A model generated the notes under the pieces. The model ran no database searches. It saw only the letters and a program-made list of their open reading frames with translations, and was not told the origin of the DNA. Positions 33,529-42,349 of a stretch of DNA of 64,000 nucleotides are shown here, one piece after another. The stretch comes from DAOUKH01 sp965261455. Lineage in GTDB: Bacteria; Chloroflexota; Dehalococcoidia; SHYB01. The DNA lies in assembly GCA_965261455.1 (NCBI GenBank), contig OZ253453.1, positions 3,410,001 through 3,474,000 of the forward strand. Reading direction: 5' to 3'. Position 1 is the first letter of the stretch. The number at the start of each line of letters is the position of its first letter. A program made the position numbers and the translations under genes.

Positions 33529-36435
33529 ATGACGCCGCCTACCACGACCGACGAAATCCGTAAGGCCTACCTCGACTTTTTCGCCGAGCGCGAGCATCTC
33601 GTCACGCCGTCGTCGTCGCTGATTCCGGTGGGCGATCCGACGCTCTTGCTGACGAGCGCGGGCATGGTGCAGTTCAAGTCGTACTTCTCGGGCGAGGCCG
33701 AGCCGCCCAACCCGCGGCTGGCATCGTCGCAGAAGTGCTTCCGCACCACGGACATCGAGAACGTGGGTGATACGAAACACCTCACCTTCTTCGAGATGCT
33801 GGGGAACTTCAGCATCGGTGACTACTTCAAGAAGGAGGCGATCGCGTGGTCTTGGGAGTTCGTCACCAAGGTGCTCGGACTGCCCGAGGAGCGCCTGTGG
33901 GTGAGCGTCTACCTCGACGACGACGAGGCGGAGGGCTACTGGCGCGAGACCGGCGTGCCCGCCGAGCGCATCGTCCGCTACGGCGACGAGGACAACTTCT
34001 GGGGCCCCGCCGGCGAGGAGGGCCCCTGCGGCCCGTGCAGCGAAATTCACTACGACTACGGCGAGGAGTACGGCGCGGACCTCACGCCAGCCGACAGCGG
34101 CGAGCGGTTCGTCGAGATCTGGAACCTCGTCTTCACGCAGTTCTATCACCACCGCGACGGGACGCGGACGAAACTCCCCGCGCCCAACATCGACACCGGC
34201 ATGGGGCTGGAGCGCACGGCGACGATCATGCAAGGCCGGCTCTCGGCCTACGAGAGCGACGCCTTCGACTACCTAATCGCCGGCGCGGCCAAGCTGGCGG
34301 ACAAGTCCTACGGAGAGGACGAACAGACCGACTACGCCCTGCGCGTCCTCGCGGAGCACGCCCGCAGCGTGACGTTCCTCATCGCCGATGGCGTGACCCC
34401 CTCGAACGAGGGGCGCGGCTACGTGCTGCGCCGCATCCTGCGCCGCGCGGTGCGCTTCGCCCGAAAGGCGGGTATCGAGGGCGCCTTTCTTGGCGGTCTC
34501 TCCGTGCTGGTCATTGAGAAGATGGCGCACCAGTATCCCGAGCTCGAACGGGAGCGCGAGACGGTTCTCAGCGTAATTCGGGCAGAGGAGGAGCGCTTCG
34601 GGCAGACGCTCCAGCAGGGCATGGCGCTGCTGCGGGGGTTCCTGAGCGCGGTTGAGGCCGCCGACGCCAAGCTTGCCGCGGCGGAGTCGAACCAGGGGGG
34701 ACGCGACGGCGTGGGTGACGCGTTGGCGAACTTGCTGGAGATGGACCAGGTGCCGGACGGCGGTGCCGAGGCCGTTGCCGGCTGGCCGTTCATCGCGCCG
34801 CGCCTGCGCTTCGCCGCCGACCGCGCCGAGAACATCAAGCGGCGCTGGGACGCCGGCGACTTGGACGCCGACCGCGCTTCGCGGGAGACCTGCGCGGCGC
34901 TGCGCGGCGCGCGCGAGGCGGTCGATCTGCTCAAGGCGCAGACGCCCGGCGAGGTTGCGTTCAAGCTCTACGACACCTTCGGCTTTCCGCTGGACATCAC
35001 CATCGACGTAGCCCGGGAGCACGGGATGAGCGTCGACGTCGAGGGCTTCGAGCGCGAGCTCGAGGCGCAGCGTGAGCGGGGCCGCGCCGCCGCAAAGTTC
35101 GGCCTCGGCGAGAAGCCGTCTGCCGACGCCTACCGCGGGCTCGGCTTCGACGCGAGCGTCTTTACCGGCTATGAATCGACGGAAAAGGAGACGACGCTGG
35201 TCGCGCTGCTGGTGAACGGCGCTCCGGTGGAGCGGGCCGCGCGCGGCGACGCTGTCGAAGCGGTGCTTCGGGAGACACCGTTCTACGCCGAGGCGGGCGG
35301 ACAGGTCGGCGACGCCGGCGTCATCGACGGTCCGCATGGGCGGATCGCGGTTGACGCAGCGCGGGCCCCGGTGGCGGGGCTCATTGTCCACGCGGGCGAG
35401 GTTCTCGACGGTGAGGTCGCCGCTGGCGAGTCGGTGAAGGCGGTCGTGAACACGGTGCGCCGCGCCGACGTGACGCGCAATCACACCGGCACACACCTGC
35501 TGCACGCCGCCCTGCGGCGAGTGCTGGGGCCGCACGTACGGCAGGCGGGGTCGCTTGTCGCACCGGACCGGCTCCGCTTCGACTTCTCGCATCCCTCGGG
35601 CCTCAGCGGGGACGAGCTTCGAGAGATCGAGCGGATGGTGAACGGACGAGTGCTCGACAACCTACCCGTGGTCCACCAGCAGATGGGGTACCAGGAAGCC
35701 ATCGACAACGGGGCGCTGGCCTTCTTCGGCGACAAGTACGGCGACGTGGTGCGCACCTGCCGAATCGGAGCGCCCGACGGCGAACCGTTCAGCTTTGAGC
35801 TCTGCGGGGGTACCCACACCGGGGCGACAGGCGAGATTGGGCTGCTGCACGTCGAGAGCGAGGGCGGCATCGGCGCGGGGACGCGCCGTATCGAGGCGGT
35901 GACTGGGCGCGGGACGGAGGGTGTGCTCTCCGAGCGCCACGTCCTCATGGAGTCGCTCGCCAAGCAGCTGCAGACGGCCCCCGCCGATCTTCAGTCGCGG
36001 CTCGCCGCGGTCTTGGAGGACCTCGATCGCGAGCGGAAGCGCGCCGCGGCGCTCGAGCGGGATCTTGCCAAGCGCCAGGCGGACGGTCTGGCCGGCGGGG
36101 CGCAGGACGTGGACGGCGTGGCCGTGCTCGCGTCGGAAGTGACGGCCTCGACGATGGAGGCCCTGCGCGGCGCGGCGGACTCGCTGCGCCGCCGGATCGA
36201 GAGCGGCGTGATCGTGCTCGGCTCGGTGATCGACGGCAAGCCGGCCTTCGTGGCCACGGTAAGCAAGGACCTGACGGCGGAGGGCTACCACGCGGGGAAC
36301 ATCATCCGCGAGGTGGCCAAAGTCGCCGGCGGAGGCGGCGGGGGCCGCCCCGACATGGCCCAAGCGGGCGGCAAGGACGCCTCGAAGCTGGCCGAGGCGC
36401 TGGCGCTCGCGCTGGAGCTGGTGAAGAAGCGCTAA
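33529..36435 (+). CDS. alaS: Alanyl-tRNA synthetase with internal insertion
   Basis: 968 residues, about 90-100 more than usual. Charges tRNA-Ala. Catalytic motifs: RKAYLDFFAEREHLV, FEMLGNFSIGDYFKKEAI and the PAPNIDTGMGLERTA motif 3. Editing domain zinc/active residues are HTGTHLLHAALR (about 651) and CGGTHTGATGEIG (about 758). The C-Ala part has a coiled coil (LDRERKRAAALERDLAKRQ) and the glycine-rich GGGGGGRPDMAQAGG end. Between GMALLRGFLSAV and GEVAFKLYDTFGFP (residues about 372-472) there is an alanine-rich helical insert where other synthetases have only some ten residues. The reading frame is intact, so it seems a lineage feature. Confidence 0.97.
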   Translation: MTPPTTTDEIRKAYLDFFAEREHLVTPSSSLIPVGDPTLLLTSAGMVQFKSYFSGEAEPPNPRLASSQKCFRTTDIENVGDTKHLTFFEMLGNFSIGDYFKKEAIAWSWEFVTKVLGLPEERLWVSVYLDDDEAEGYWRETGVPAERIVRYGDEDNFWGPAGEEGPCGPCSEIHYDYGEEYGADLTPADSGERFVEIWNLVFTQFYHHRDGTRTKLPAPNIDTGMGLERTATIMQGRLSAYESDAFDYLIAGAAKLADKSYGEDEQTDYALRVLAEHARSVTFLIADGVTPSNEGRGYVLRRILRRAVRFARKAGIEGAFLGGLSVLVIEKMAHQYPELERERETVLSVIRAEEERFGQTLQQGMALLRGFLSAVEAADAKLAAAESNQGGRDGVGDALANLLEMDQVPDGGAEAVAGWPFIAPRLRFAADRAENIKRRWDAGDLDADRASRETCAALRGAREAVDLLKAQTPGEVAFKLYDTFGFPLDITIDVAREHGMSVDVEGFERELEAQRERGRAAAKFGLGEKPSADAYRGLGFDASVFTGYESTEKETTLVALLVNGAPVERAARGDAVEAVLRETPFYAEAGGQVGDAGVIDGPHGRIAVDAARAPVAGLIVHAGEVLDGEVAAGESVKAVVNTVRRADVTRNHTGTHLLHAALRRVLGPHVRQAGSLVAPDRLRFDFSHPSGLSGDELREIERMVNGRVLDNLPVVHQQMGYQEAIDNGALAFFGDKYGDVVRTCRIGAPDGEPFSFELCGGTHTGATGEIGLLHVESEGGIGAGTRRIEAVTGRGTEGVLSERHVLMESLAKQLQTAPADLQSRLAAVLEDLDRERKRAAALERDLAKRQADGLAGGAQDVDGVAVLASEVTASTMEALRGAADSLRRRIESGVIVLGSVIDGKPAFVATVSKDLTAEGYHAGNIIREVAKVAGGGGGGRPDMAQAGGKDASKLAEALALALELVKKR

Positions 36436-36448
36436 GAGACAGGGAGCA

Positions 36449-37642
36449 ATGCCCAAGGTAAATCCCCAGATACTTGTCTGGGCCCGGAAGACGGCGGGGC
36501 TTCCTCGTGACGAGGCGGCACAGAAGCTCGGCATCAATCCGGCCCACGGGGTGGCGCCCGTTGATCGGCTAACGGCGCTCGAAGCCGGAGAGGCTGAACC
36601 CAGCCGGCCCCTGCTCATCAAAATGGCGAAGCAGTACCACAGGCCGTTTCTCACATTTTTCCTCTCCGCACCGCCACGTATGGGCGACCGCGGCGCGGAC
36701 TTCCGCACGTTGCCGGACGAAGCGCCGCCAGACGCCAATGCGAATCTCGACGCACTAGTCCGGGACGTGCAGGCGCGGCAAAGCATGGTGCGTGCTGTCC
36801 TGGAAGACGAAGAGGAGGCGGAACCGCTCCCGTTTGTTGGGTCGCGGAACATCACAGATGGGCAGAGGCCCGTACTTGCGTCTCTCCAAGCGTTGCTTGC
36901 AGTGAAGCTGGAGGCCTACCGTGCTCAGTCCAGCGCGGAGGCTGCATTCAAGCTGCTGCGGGCGAGCGTGGAGAAGGCAGGAGTGTTCGTCTTGCTCAAG
37001 AGCGATCTTGGCAGTTACCACACCGCCATCGAAACGGAGATATTCCGCGGCTTCGCTATCGCGGATGAGATCGCGCCATTTGTGGTGATAAACGAGCGGG
37101 ATGCCCGCCCCGCTTGGTCGTTCACGCTGCTGCACGAACTCACGCATTTGATTCTTGGTCAGACGGGTGTCGGCAACGCGCGAGCGGAGAATGAGATTGA
37201 GCGATTTTGCAATGACGTCGCCGGCGAGTTCCTCCTGCCGGAGGGAGATCTGGTAAGGCTTTTCGTTTCCTCGGGGATGACCTTGGAAGAGACGGAGGAG
37301 CGCATTGGCAAATTCGCCAAGGATCTCAACCTAAGCCGTACCATGGTCGCGTACAAGGCATGGCGCGCCGACATCCTGGGCAGAGGGGCCTTTGACGCTC
37401 TCACTCGACGATTTCGGCGTCAGTGGCTTGAGGGACGTGAGTTCAGCCGGGAACGGGCGCGTCAGCAGGACGGGGGTCCTAGCTATTACACGGTGCGGCG
37501 ACACCGTGTCGGAGATGAGCTCATTGCTTTGGCCCGCCGGATGATGGCGTCCGGCGCGTTATCGACGTCAAGATCCGCCAGAATTCTGGACGTCAAACCC
37601 CACCAAGTCCAGGCACTTCTCGGCCTTGGCGCGGTACGGTAG
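36449..37642 (+). CDS. XRE-type HTH / ImmA-IrrE metallopeptidase fusion (antitoxin-like)
   Basis: 397 residues. The N-terminus VWARKTAGLPRDEAAQKLGI is an XRE helix-turn-helix. The COG2856 zinc peptidase follows: LLHELTHLILG gives H-E-x-x-H (about residue 229-233), and EIERFCNDVAGEFLLPEGDL gives the E-x4-N/E-x4-A-x-E-F-L-x-P ligand helix. A C-terminal domain with FRRQWLEGREFSRE and DVKPHQVQALLGLG completes it. Such fusions cleave phage-type repressors or act as antitoxins. Here it sits six bases before a DUF4411 gene, the known pairing for a type II-like module. Composition is less GC-rich than alaS. ATG 36449 follows GGGAGC. Confidence 0.85.
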   Translation: MPKVNPQILVWARKTAGLPRDEAAQKLGINPAHGVAPVDRLTALEAGEAEPSRPLLIKMAKQYHRPFLTFFLSAPPRMGDRGADFRTLPDEAPPDANANLDALVRDVQARQSMVRAVLEDEEEAEPLPFVGSRNITDGQRPVLASLQALLAVKLEAYRAQSSAEAAFKLLRASVEKAGVFVLLKSDLGSYHTAIETEIFRGFAIADEIAPFVVINERDARPAWSFTLLHELTHLILGQTGVGNARAENEIERFCNDVAGEFLLPEGDLVRLFVSSGMTLEETEERIGKFAKDLNLSRTMVAYKAWRADILGRGAFDALTRRFRRQWLEGREFSRERARQQDGGPSYYTVRRHRVGDELIALARRMMASGALSTSRSARILDVKPHQVQALLGLGAVR

Positions 37643-37648
37643 GGCTTC

Positions 37649-38131
37649 TTGCTGTATCTCCTCGACGAGAATGTGCTCATTGACGCGCAGCGGGACTACT
37701 ATCCCATCGACAGAGTTCCCCAATTCTGGGAGTTGCTCGTCCAAAAGGGATTTCTTGGGCAGGTCAAAGTTCCACAGGAGGTCTACGAGAGGCTTACCGA
37801 CCACCAGGATGATCCTCTCGCGGAGTGGCTGAAAGGCAACAAGGGTGCTTTGCTGCTCGACGAGGCTCTCCCCAGCGGGTTGGTCGCCCGAGTGGTAGAG
37901 CAGGGTTATGCCAACGACCTGACCGACGACGAACTCGAGAAGATGGGCAACGACCCGTTCCTTGTCGCGTACGCGCTCGTCGCCCCTAATCATCGCCGCG
38001 TGGTGACGACCGAGCATTCAAAGCCGAATCGTAAGCGGGCGAATCGACACATCCCCGACGTGTGCGGTGGTCTCGGGGTCCGCTGCATCGACACGTTTGA
38101 GCTTGTGCGGGCGTTGGACTTCAGGACTTGA
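37649..38131 (+). CDS. DUF4411 PIN-like protein, probable toxin
   Basis: 160 residues. YLLDENVLIDAQRDYYPIDRVPQFW is the diagnostic start of DUF4411, a PIN-fold family, with the first acidic site D-E-N. VPQEVYERL gives the central glutamate, NDPFLVAYAL the next aspartate, and VTTEHSKPNRKRANRHIPDV the C-terminal family block. It should be a ribonuclease held in check by the XRE-ImmA partner immediately upstream. The start is TTG 37649, six bases after the partner stop, so translation may be coupled. Catalytic acids appear complete. Confidence 0.82.
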   Translation: MLYLLDENVLIDAQRDYYPIDRVPQFWELLVQKGFLGQVKVPQEVYERLTDHQDDPLAEWLKGNKGALLLDEALPSGLVARVVEQGYANDLTDDELEKMGNDPFLVAYALVAPNHRRVVTTEHSKPNRKRANRHIPDVCGGLGVRCIDTFELVRALDFRT

Positions 38132-38256
38132 TGAGGCCCGCCCGGCCCCGTCTTTCGTTGCGCGGGTAAAGGGGTTGTGATAACCTTCGCGTTGCTCATT
38201 TTCAGGTGGACCGTGGGGCATCTGCGCCTAGGACCACCTACTGAAGGGGGTAGGCC

Positions 38257-39126
38257 CTGAAAGACTTCGAGTATGTAGCTCCGGCCACTGTCGAGGACGC
38301 GGTCGGGTTGATGGCGGAGAAGGGGGCCAAGGCGCGGGCGCTGGCGGGTGGCACCGACCTGCTGATTCACCTGCGGGCCAAGGTCTTCGAGCTTGACCGC
38401 GTGGTCGACTTGAAGAAGATTCCCGAGCTAACCGAGATTGCCATCTCGGCGGGCGAGGGGCTGACTCTAGGGGCGGCGGCGCCCTGCTACCAGATCTATG
38501 AGAACCAAGCGGTGCGGGAGACCTACCCCGCGCTGTTCGACTCCGCGTGGATGATCGGCGGAATCCAGATTCAGGGCCGGGCCAGCGTGGGGGGCAACGT
38601 CGCCAACGCGTCGCCGAGCGGCGACACCATCCCGTCGGTCATTGTGCACCGCGGCGTGTGCGTCATCGTGGGCCCGAACGGGCGGCGCGAGGTGCCGGCG
38701 GCGGAGTTCTGCACGGGGCCGCGGCAGACGGTGCTCCAAGACGGCGAGATTCTGGTCTCGATCAAGTTCCCGCCGCCGATGAAGGGCGAGGGATCGCATT
38801 ATCTGCGGTTCATCCCGCGCAACGAGATGGACATCGCGGTGGCGGGCACGGGGGCGTCGGTCGTCCTCAATAACGGGACCATCGAGTCGGCGCTAATCGC
38901 GCTGGCCTCGGTGGCGCCGAAGCCGGTGGTGGCGACCGAGGCGCAGGAGTTCCTGGCCGGCAAGGAAGCGACGGAAGAGAACATCGTCGAGGCTTCGGAG
39001 CTGGCGAAGAAGGTCGCGAGTCCGATTACCGATATGCGCGGCACGATCGAGCAGCGGGTGCATCTCGTCGGAGTGCTGACGAAGCGCGCGCTGCGCAAAG
39101 CCGTCGAGCGAGCCAAAGGGGCGTAA
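38257..39126 (+). CDS. FAD-binding medium subunit of a molybdenum hydroxylase (CoxM-like), probable CTG start
   Basis: 289 residues. Carries electrons from the Fe-S subunit to FAD in CO-dehydrogenase/xanthine-oxidase-type enzymes. KDFEYVAPATVEDAVGLMAE is the normal family start, and ARALAGGTDLLIHLR is the first FAD motif. QGRASVGGNVANASPSGD is the second, and PRNEMDIAVAG lies in the third. The frame has a stop at 38251-38253, then GCC, then CTG 38257. AAGGGGG sits six bases before that CTG and no other start precedes the conserved residues, so CTG is the likely initiator. TTG 38305 or ATG 38308 would remove the first strand. Confidence 0.9.
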   Translation: MKDFEYVAPATVEDAVGLMAEKGAKARALAGGTDLLIHLRAKVFELDRVVDLKKIPELTEIAISAGEGLTLGAAAPCYQIYENQAVRETYPALFDSAWMIGGIQIQGRASVGGNVANASPSGDTIPSVIVHRGVCVIVGPNGRREVPAAEFCTGPRQTVLQDGEILVSIKFPPPMKGEGSHYLRFIPRNEMDIAVAGTGASVVLNNGTIESALIALASVAPKPVVATEAQEFLAGKEATEENIVEASELAKKVASPITDMRGTIEQRVHLVGVLTKRALRKAVERAKGA

Positions 39127-39132
39127 CCGCAG

Positions 39133-39612
39133 ATGTCGAAGAAGATTCACGTTAACGCCAAGATCAACGGCGACGAGGCCGACTTCCTGGTCGAGGCCCG
39201 CCAAAGCCTTCTCGAAGTGCTGCGCGACGTCATCGGGCTCACCGGCACCAAGGAAGGCTGCAACGACGGCAACTGCGGCGCGTGCACCATTTCCATGGAC
39301 GGACGCATCGTCGATGCGTGCTGCGTGCTGGCCGTCGAGGCCGAGGGGTCGGACATTCTAACCATCGAAGGTGTTGCCTCCCCGGAGGGGCTGCACCCGG
39401 TACAGCAGGCTTTCCTGGAGCAGGCCGCCCTGCAGTGCGGCATCTGCACGCCCGGCTTCATCGTCGCCGCCAAGGCGCTGCTGGAGAAGGAGCCCGACGC
39501 CAGCGAACACCGCATCCGCCACTGGCTCGCGGGGAATCTCTGCCGTTGCACCGGCTACGACAAGATCATCCGCGCCGTCATGCAGGCGGGGGAGATGGCG
39601 CAGGCCAAGTAA
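39133..39612 (+). CDS. 2Fe-2S small subunit of the molybdenum hydroxylase (CoxS-like)
   Basis: 159 residues. The N-terminal plant-ferredoxin-type cluster is bound by GCNDGNCGACTI plus a later cysteine (DACCVLA). The C-terminal helical cluster is bound by QCGICTPGFI and LCRCTGYDKI. Both clusters are complete. It passes electrons from the Mo centre to FAD. ATG 39133 begins six bases after the CoxM-like stop. The catalytic subunit follows only after a 162-base gap holding a probable internal regulatory site. Confidence 0.95.
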   Translation: MSKKIHVNAKINGDEADFLVEARQSLLEVLRDVIGLTGTKEGCNDGNCGACTISMDGRIVDACCVLAVEAEGSDILTIEGVASPEGLHPVQQAFLEQAALQCGICTPGFIVAAKALLEKEPDASEHRIRHWLAGNLCRCTGYDKIIRAVMQAGEMAQAK

Positions 39613-39684
39613 CGAATCTCGGGCGCGCGCCTGAGCGTAGTACGGGAAAGACCGAAGGGGCGCCGGCGCGCCTGGCGTGCCTGG

Positions 39685-39703
39685 CGCCTTTATCATTAAG
39701 GCG
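39685..39703 (+). promoter_or_regulatory. Inverted repeat over a -10-like box before the large subunit
   Basis: CGCCTT-TATCATT-AAGGCG forms a perfect six-base inverted repeat, and the loop contains TATCAT, a possible -10. It lies within the 162 bases between the small and large subunit genes. An operator-controlled internal promoter is a reasonable reading; an attenuator hairpin is the alternative. Confidence 0.4.
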
Positions 39704-39774
39704 AAGGATGACAGAAAAGCGGCCCGTGCCGCGGGCCAGGGCTTCAGGCCCATTTCGGCTGAGGAGCAGACGCT

Positions 39775-42066
39775 ATGACCACCACCGCTGACCCGCCCCC
39801 CGAGTTCAAGGTCCTTGGCACGAGACCGCTCCGCCACGATGGCATGGAGAAGGTGACCGGGCAGGCCCGCTACGGCGCCGACATTCACCCGCCGGGCCTT
39901 CTGCAGGGCAAGATTCTGCGCAGCCCGCACGCCCACGCGCGGATCAAGTCGATCGACACGAGCAAGGCCGAGGCGCTCGACGGCGTGCGCGCCGTCATCA
40001 CCAACGCGGACTACCCCATCGTCAGCAATACGCCGATCGACTTGGCGGAGGTGCTGATGAACGCGCGGGTCATGGCGGAAAACGACCTTGCCGGCAAGAA
40101 GGTGCTCTACAAGGGGCATGCCGTTGTCGCCGTGGTGGCGGTGAGCCCGCATGTCGCCGAGGAGGCGCTCGACCTGGTCGACGTGGAGTATGAAGTCCTC
40201 GACCCGCTCATGACGGTGGACGTGGCGATGGCGCCCGGCGCGCCGCTCCTGCACGAGGATATGACGACGCATACCCTGGCGGCGCGGTTCACCCGCGGCA
40301 CGGACACCGGCGAGCGCAGCAACATCGCGTCGCGGCTGCTGTTCGAGGGGGGCGACCGTGAGAAGGCGTTCACTGAAGCGGACGTGATCGTCGAGCGGGA
40401 CTTCCGCACCAAGGCGGTGCATCAGGGCTATATCGAGCCGCACAGCTCGACGGCGTCGTGGACGCCGGACGGGCACGTCACGATCTGGACCTCGACGCAA
40501 GGGGCGTTTGGGATCCGGAGCTCGGTGGCGGCGATCCTGCGGATCCCCGAGGCGAAGATCAAGGTAGTGCCACTGGAGATGGGCGGCGGCTTCGGAGGCA
40601 AGATTTCCAGCTATCTCGACTCCGTCGCGGCCATCGCGTCGCGCAAGACGGGGCATCCGGTGAAGTTCACCATGACGCGCAAGGAAGTCTTCGAGGGCAC
40701 GGGGCCGACTTCGGGGACGCACATCAAGGCAAAGATCGGGGCCAAGAAGGACGGCACGATCGTCGCGGCCGATCTGTGGCTTGCCTACGAGGCCGGCGCC
40801 TATCCGGGGTCGCCCGTGGGCGCCGGCGTCATGTACGGCATGGCGCCGTACGCCATCGAGAACTTCGCTGTGGACGGGTACGATGTGGTGGTGAACAAGC
40901 CGAAGGTGGCGGCCTACCGCGCGCCGGGTACGCCGCAAGCGGCGTTCGCGATGGAGCAGGTAGTGGACCAGCTCGCCCGCGAGCTCGGCATGGACCCGAT
41001 CGAGCTCCGCCTGAAGAACGTGCAGCGTGAGGGCGGGCGGCAGGTGAACGGCATCCCGTTCGGAGCGATCGGCTGCGAAGAAGTCGAGCAAGCGATGCTC
41101 GAATCGGAGCACTACAAGAGCAAACTCGAAGGGCCGAACCGGGGCCGCGGCGTGGCCATGGGGTTCTGGGGCAACGGCGGCATGCACTCGGCGGCGACCC
41201 TGGCGGTGAACGCCGAGGGCACGGTAAACATGGTCACCGGCTCCGTCGATCTCTGCGGCACCCGCGTCGCTCTGGCGATGCAGGTGGCCGAGGTGCTCGG
41301 CCTGCGCGCCGAAGACATCGTGCCCAGCGTGGGCGATACCGACTCGGTGGGCTTCACCGCCGCTTCGGGCGGGAGCCGCACGGCGTTTGCCACCGGCATC
41401 GCGGTGATCCAGGCGGCGCATAAGATCGTCGATCATCTCAAGGCCTTCGCCGGACGCATGTGGGAACTGCCGCCCGAGGAGATCGCGTTCGAGAACGGGG
41501 TCTTCGTCAATCCCAAGGACGCCGAGGAGAACAAGACCTTCAAGCAGTTGGCCATGATGGCCTTCCGCCAGGGCGCGGTGACCGCCTCGGCATCGGTGAA
41601 CCCGGGCGGCGTCGGCGTCGCCTACGCGGGGCACATCGCCGACGTCGAAGTCGATCCTGAGACGGGCAAGGTCACAGTGCTGCGCTACACCACCTTCCAA
41701 GACGTGGGCCGCGCCGTCCACCCGAGCTACGTCGAGGGGCAGATGCAGGGCGGGGCGGTGCAGGGCATCGGTTGGGCGCTCAACGAGGAGTATTTCTGGA
41801 CGGACGACGGCACGATGGCAAACTCGTCGTTCCTCGATTACCGGATGCCGACGAGCCTCGACCTGCCGATGATCGAGACGCAGATCGTGGAGAAGCCGAA
41901 CCCCGGCCATCCCTTCGGCCTGCGGGGCGTGGGCGAGGTGTCGATCGTGCCGCCGATGGCCGCGATCGCCAACGCCGTGGTCGACGCGGCCGGCGCTCGC
42001 TTGACGGAGCTGCCGATGTCGCCGGGAGCGGTGCTCAAGGCGATGCAAAAGCAGCAGGGCTCATAG
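39775..42066 (+). CDS. Molybdopterin-binding large subunit of a xanthine-oxidase-family hydroxylase (CoxL-like)
   Basis: 763 residues. GMEKVTGQARYGADIHPPGL is the family start. MGGGFGGKISSYLD is the molybdopterin-binding G-G-G-F-G-G loop (about residue 270). AYRAPGTPQAAFAMEQVVD contains the A-Y-R-A-P-G loop, where true CO dehydrogenases carry the AYXCSFR signature, so this is not a form I CO dehydrogenase. FGLRGVGEVSIVPP holds the G-E-x-S/G catalytic glutamate near the end. The substrate is probably an aromatic or N-heterocyclic compound or an aldehyde. Strongly GC-rich like its neighbours. ATG 39775 follows GAGGAG. Confidence 0.92.
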   Translation: MTTTADPPPEFKVLGTRPLRHDGMEKVTGQARYGADIHPPGLLQGKILRSPHAHARIKSIDTSKAEALDGVRAVITNADYPIVSNTPIDLAEVLMNARVMAENDLAGKKVLYKGHAVVAVVAVSPHVAEEALDLVDVEYEVLDPLMTVDVAMAPGAPLLHEDMTTHTLAARFTRGTDTGERSNIASRLLFEGGDREKAFTEADVIVERDFRTKAVHQGYIEPHSSTASWTPDGHVTIWTSTQGAFGIRSSVAAILRIPEAKIKVVPLEMGGGFGGKISSYLDSVAAIASRKTGHPVKFTMTRKEVFEGTGPTSGTHIKAKIGAKKDGTIVAADLWLAYEAGAYPGSPVGAGVMYGMAPYAIENFAVDGYDVVVNKPKVAAYRAPGTPQAAFAMEQVVDQLARELGMDPIELRLKNVQREGGRQVNGIPFGAIGCEEVEQAMLESEHYKSKLEGPNRGRGVAMGFWGNGGMHSAATLAVNAEGTVNMVTGSVDLCGTRVALAMQVAEVLGLRAEDIVPSVGDTDSVGFTAASGGSRTAFATGIAVIQAAHKIVDHLKAFAGRMWELPPEEIAFENGVFVNPKDAEENKTFKQLAMMAFRQGAVTASASVNPGGVGVAYAGHIADVEVDPETGKVTVLRYTTFQDVGRAVHPSYVEGQMQGGAVQGIGWALNEEYFWTDDGTMANSSFLDYRMPTSLDLPMIETQIVEKPNPGHPFGLRGVGEVSIVPPMAAIANAVVDAAGARLTELPMSPGAVLKAMQKQQGS

Positions 42067-42076
42067 GACCGCCGCG

Positions 42077-42343
42077 GTGGCTATCGTCTTCATTCCGTCG
42101 CTCATGCGCGACCTTACGGGGGGCGTGGATAAGGTGACCGTCGAAGGCGCGACACTGCGCCAGGTCATCAACGCGCTCGAAGCGGCGCACCCCGGCACAA
42201 AGGACCGGTTGGTGGATGCGGAGGGGCGTATTCAGGAGGGCCTCGCCGTTGCCATCGACGGCGAGACGACGCACCTTGGCCTCATCGAGCCCGTCAAGGA
42301 GATGTCCGAGATTCACTTCATCCCAGCCATCGGCGGGGGATAA
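42077..42343 (+). CDS. MoaD/ThiS-like ubiquitin-fold sulfur carrier
   Basis: 88 residues ending in the di-glycine tail required for adenylation and thiocarboxylation (HFIPAIGGG). IPSLMRDLTGGVDKVTVEGATLRQVINAL matches the beta-grasp start of MoaD-like proteins in its spacing, and GLAVAIDGETTHLGL precedes the tail. A sulfur carrier encoded directly after a molybdenum hydroxylase may supply dithiolene sulfur for its cofactor, although ThiS-type or tungsten-pathway roles are possible. GTG 42077 begins ten bases after the large-subunit stop. Confidence 0.8.
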   Translation: MAIVFIPSLMRDLTGGVDKVTVEGATLRQVINALEAAHPGTKDRLVDAEGRIQEGLAVAIDGETTHLGLIEPVKEMSEIHFIPAIGGG

Positions 42344-42349
42344 CGACCT

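Noticed and set aside
39775..42066. True aerobic CO dehydrogenase
   Set aside because: The loop reads AYRAPG; the form I CO-dehydrogenase active-site signature AYXCSFR is absent.
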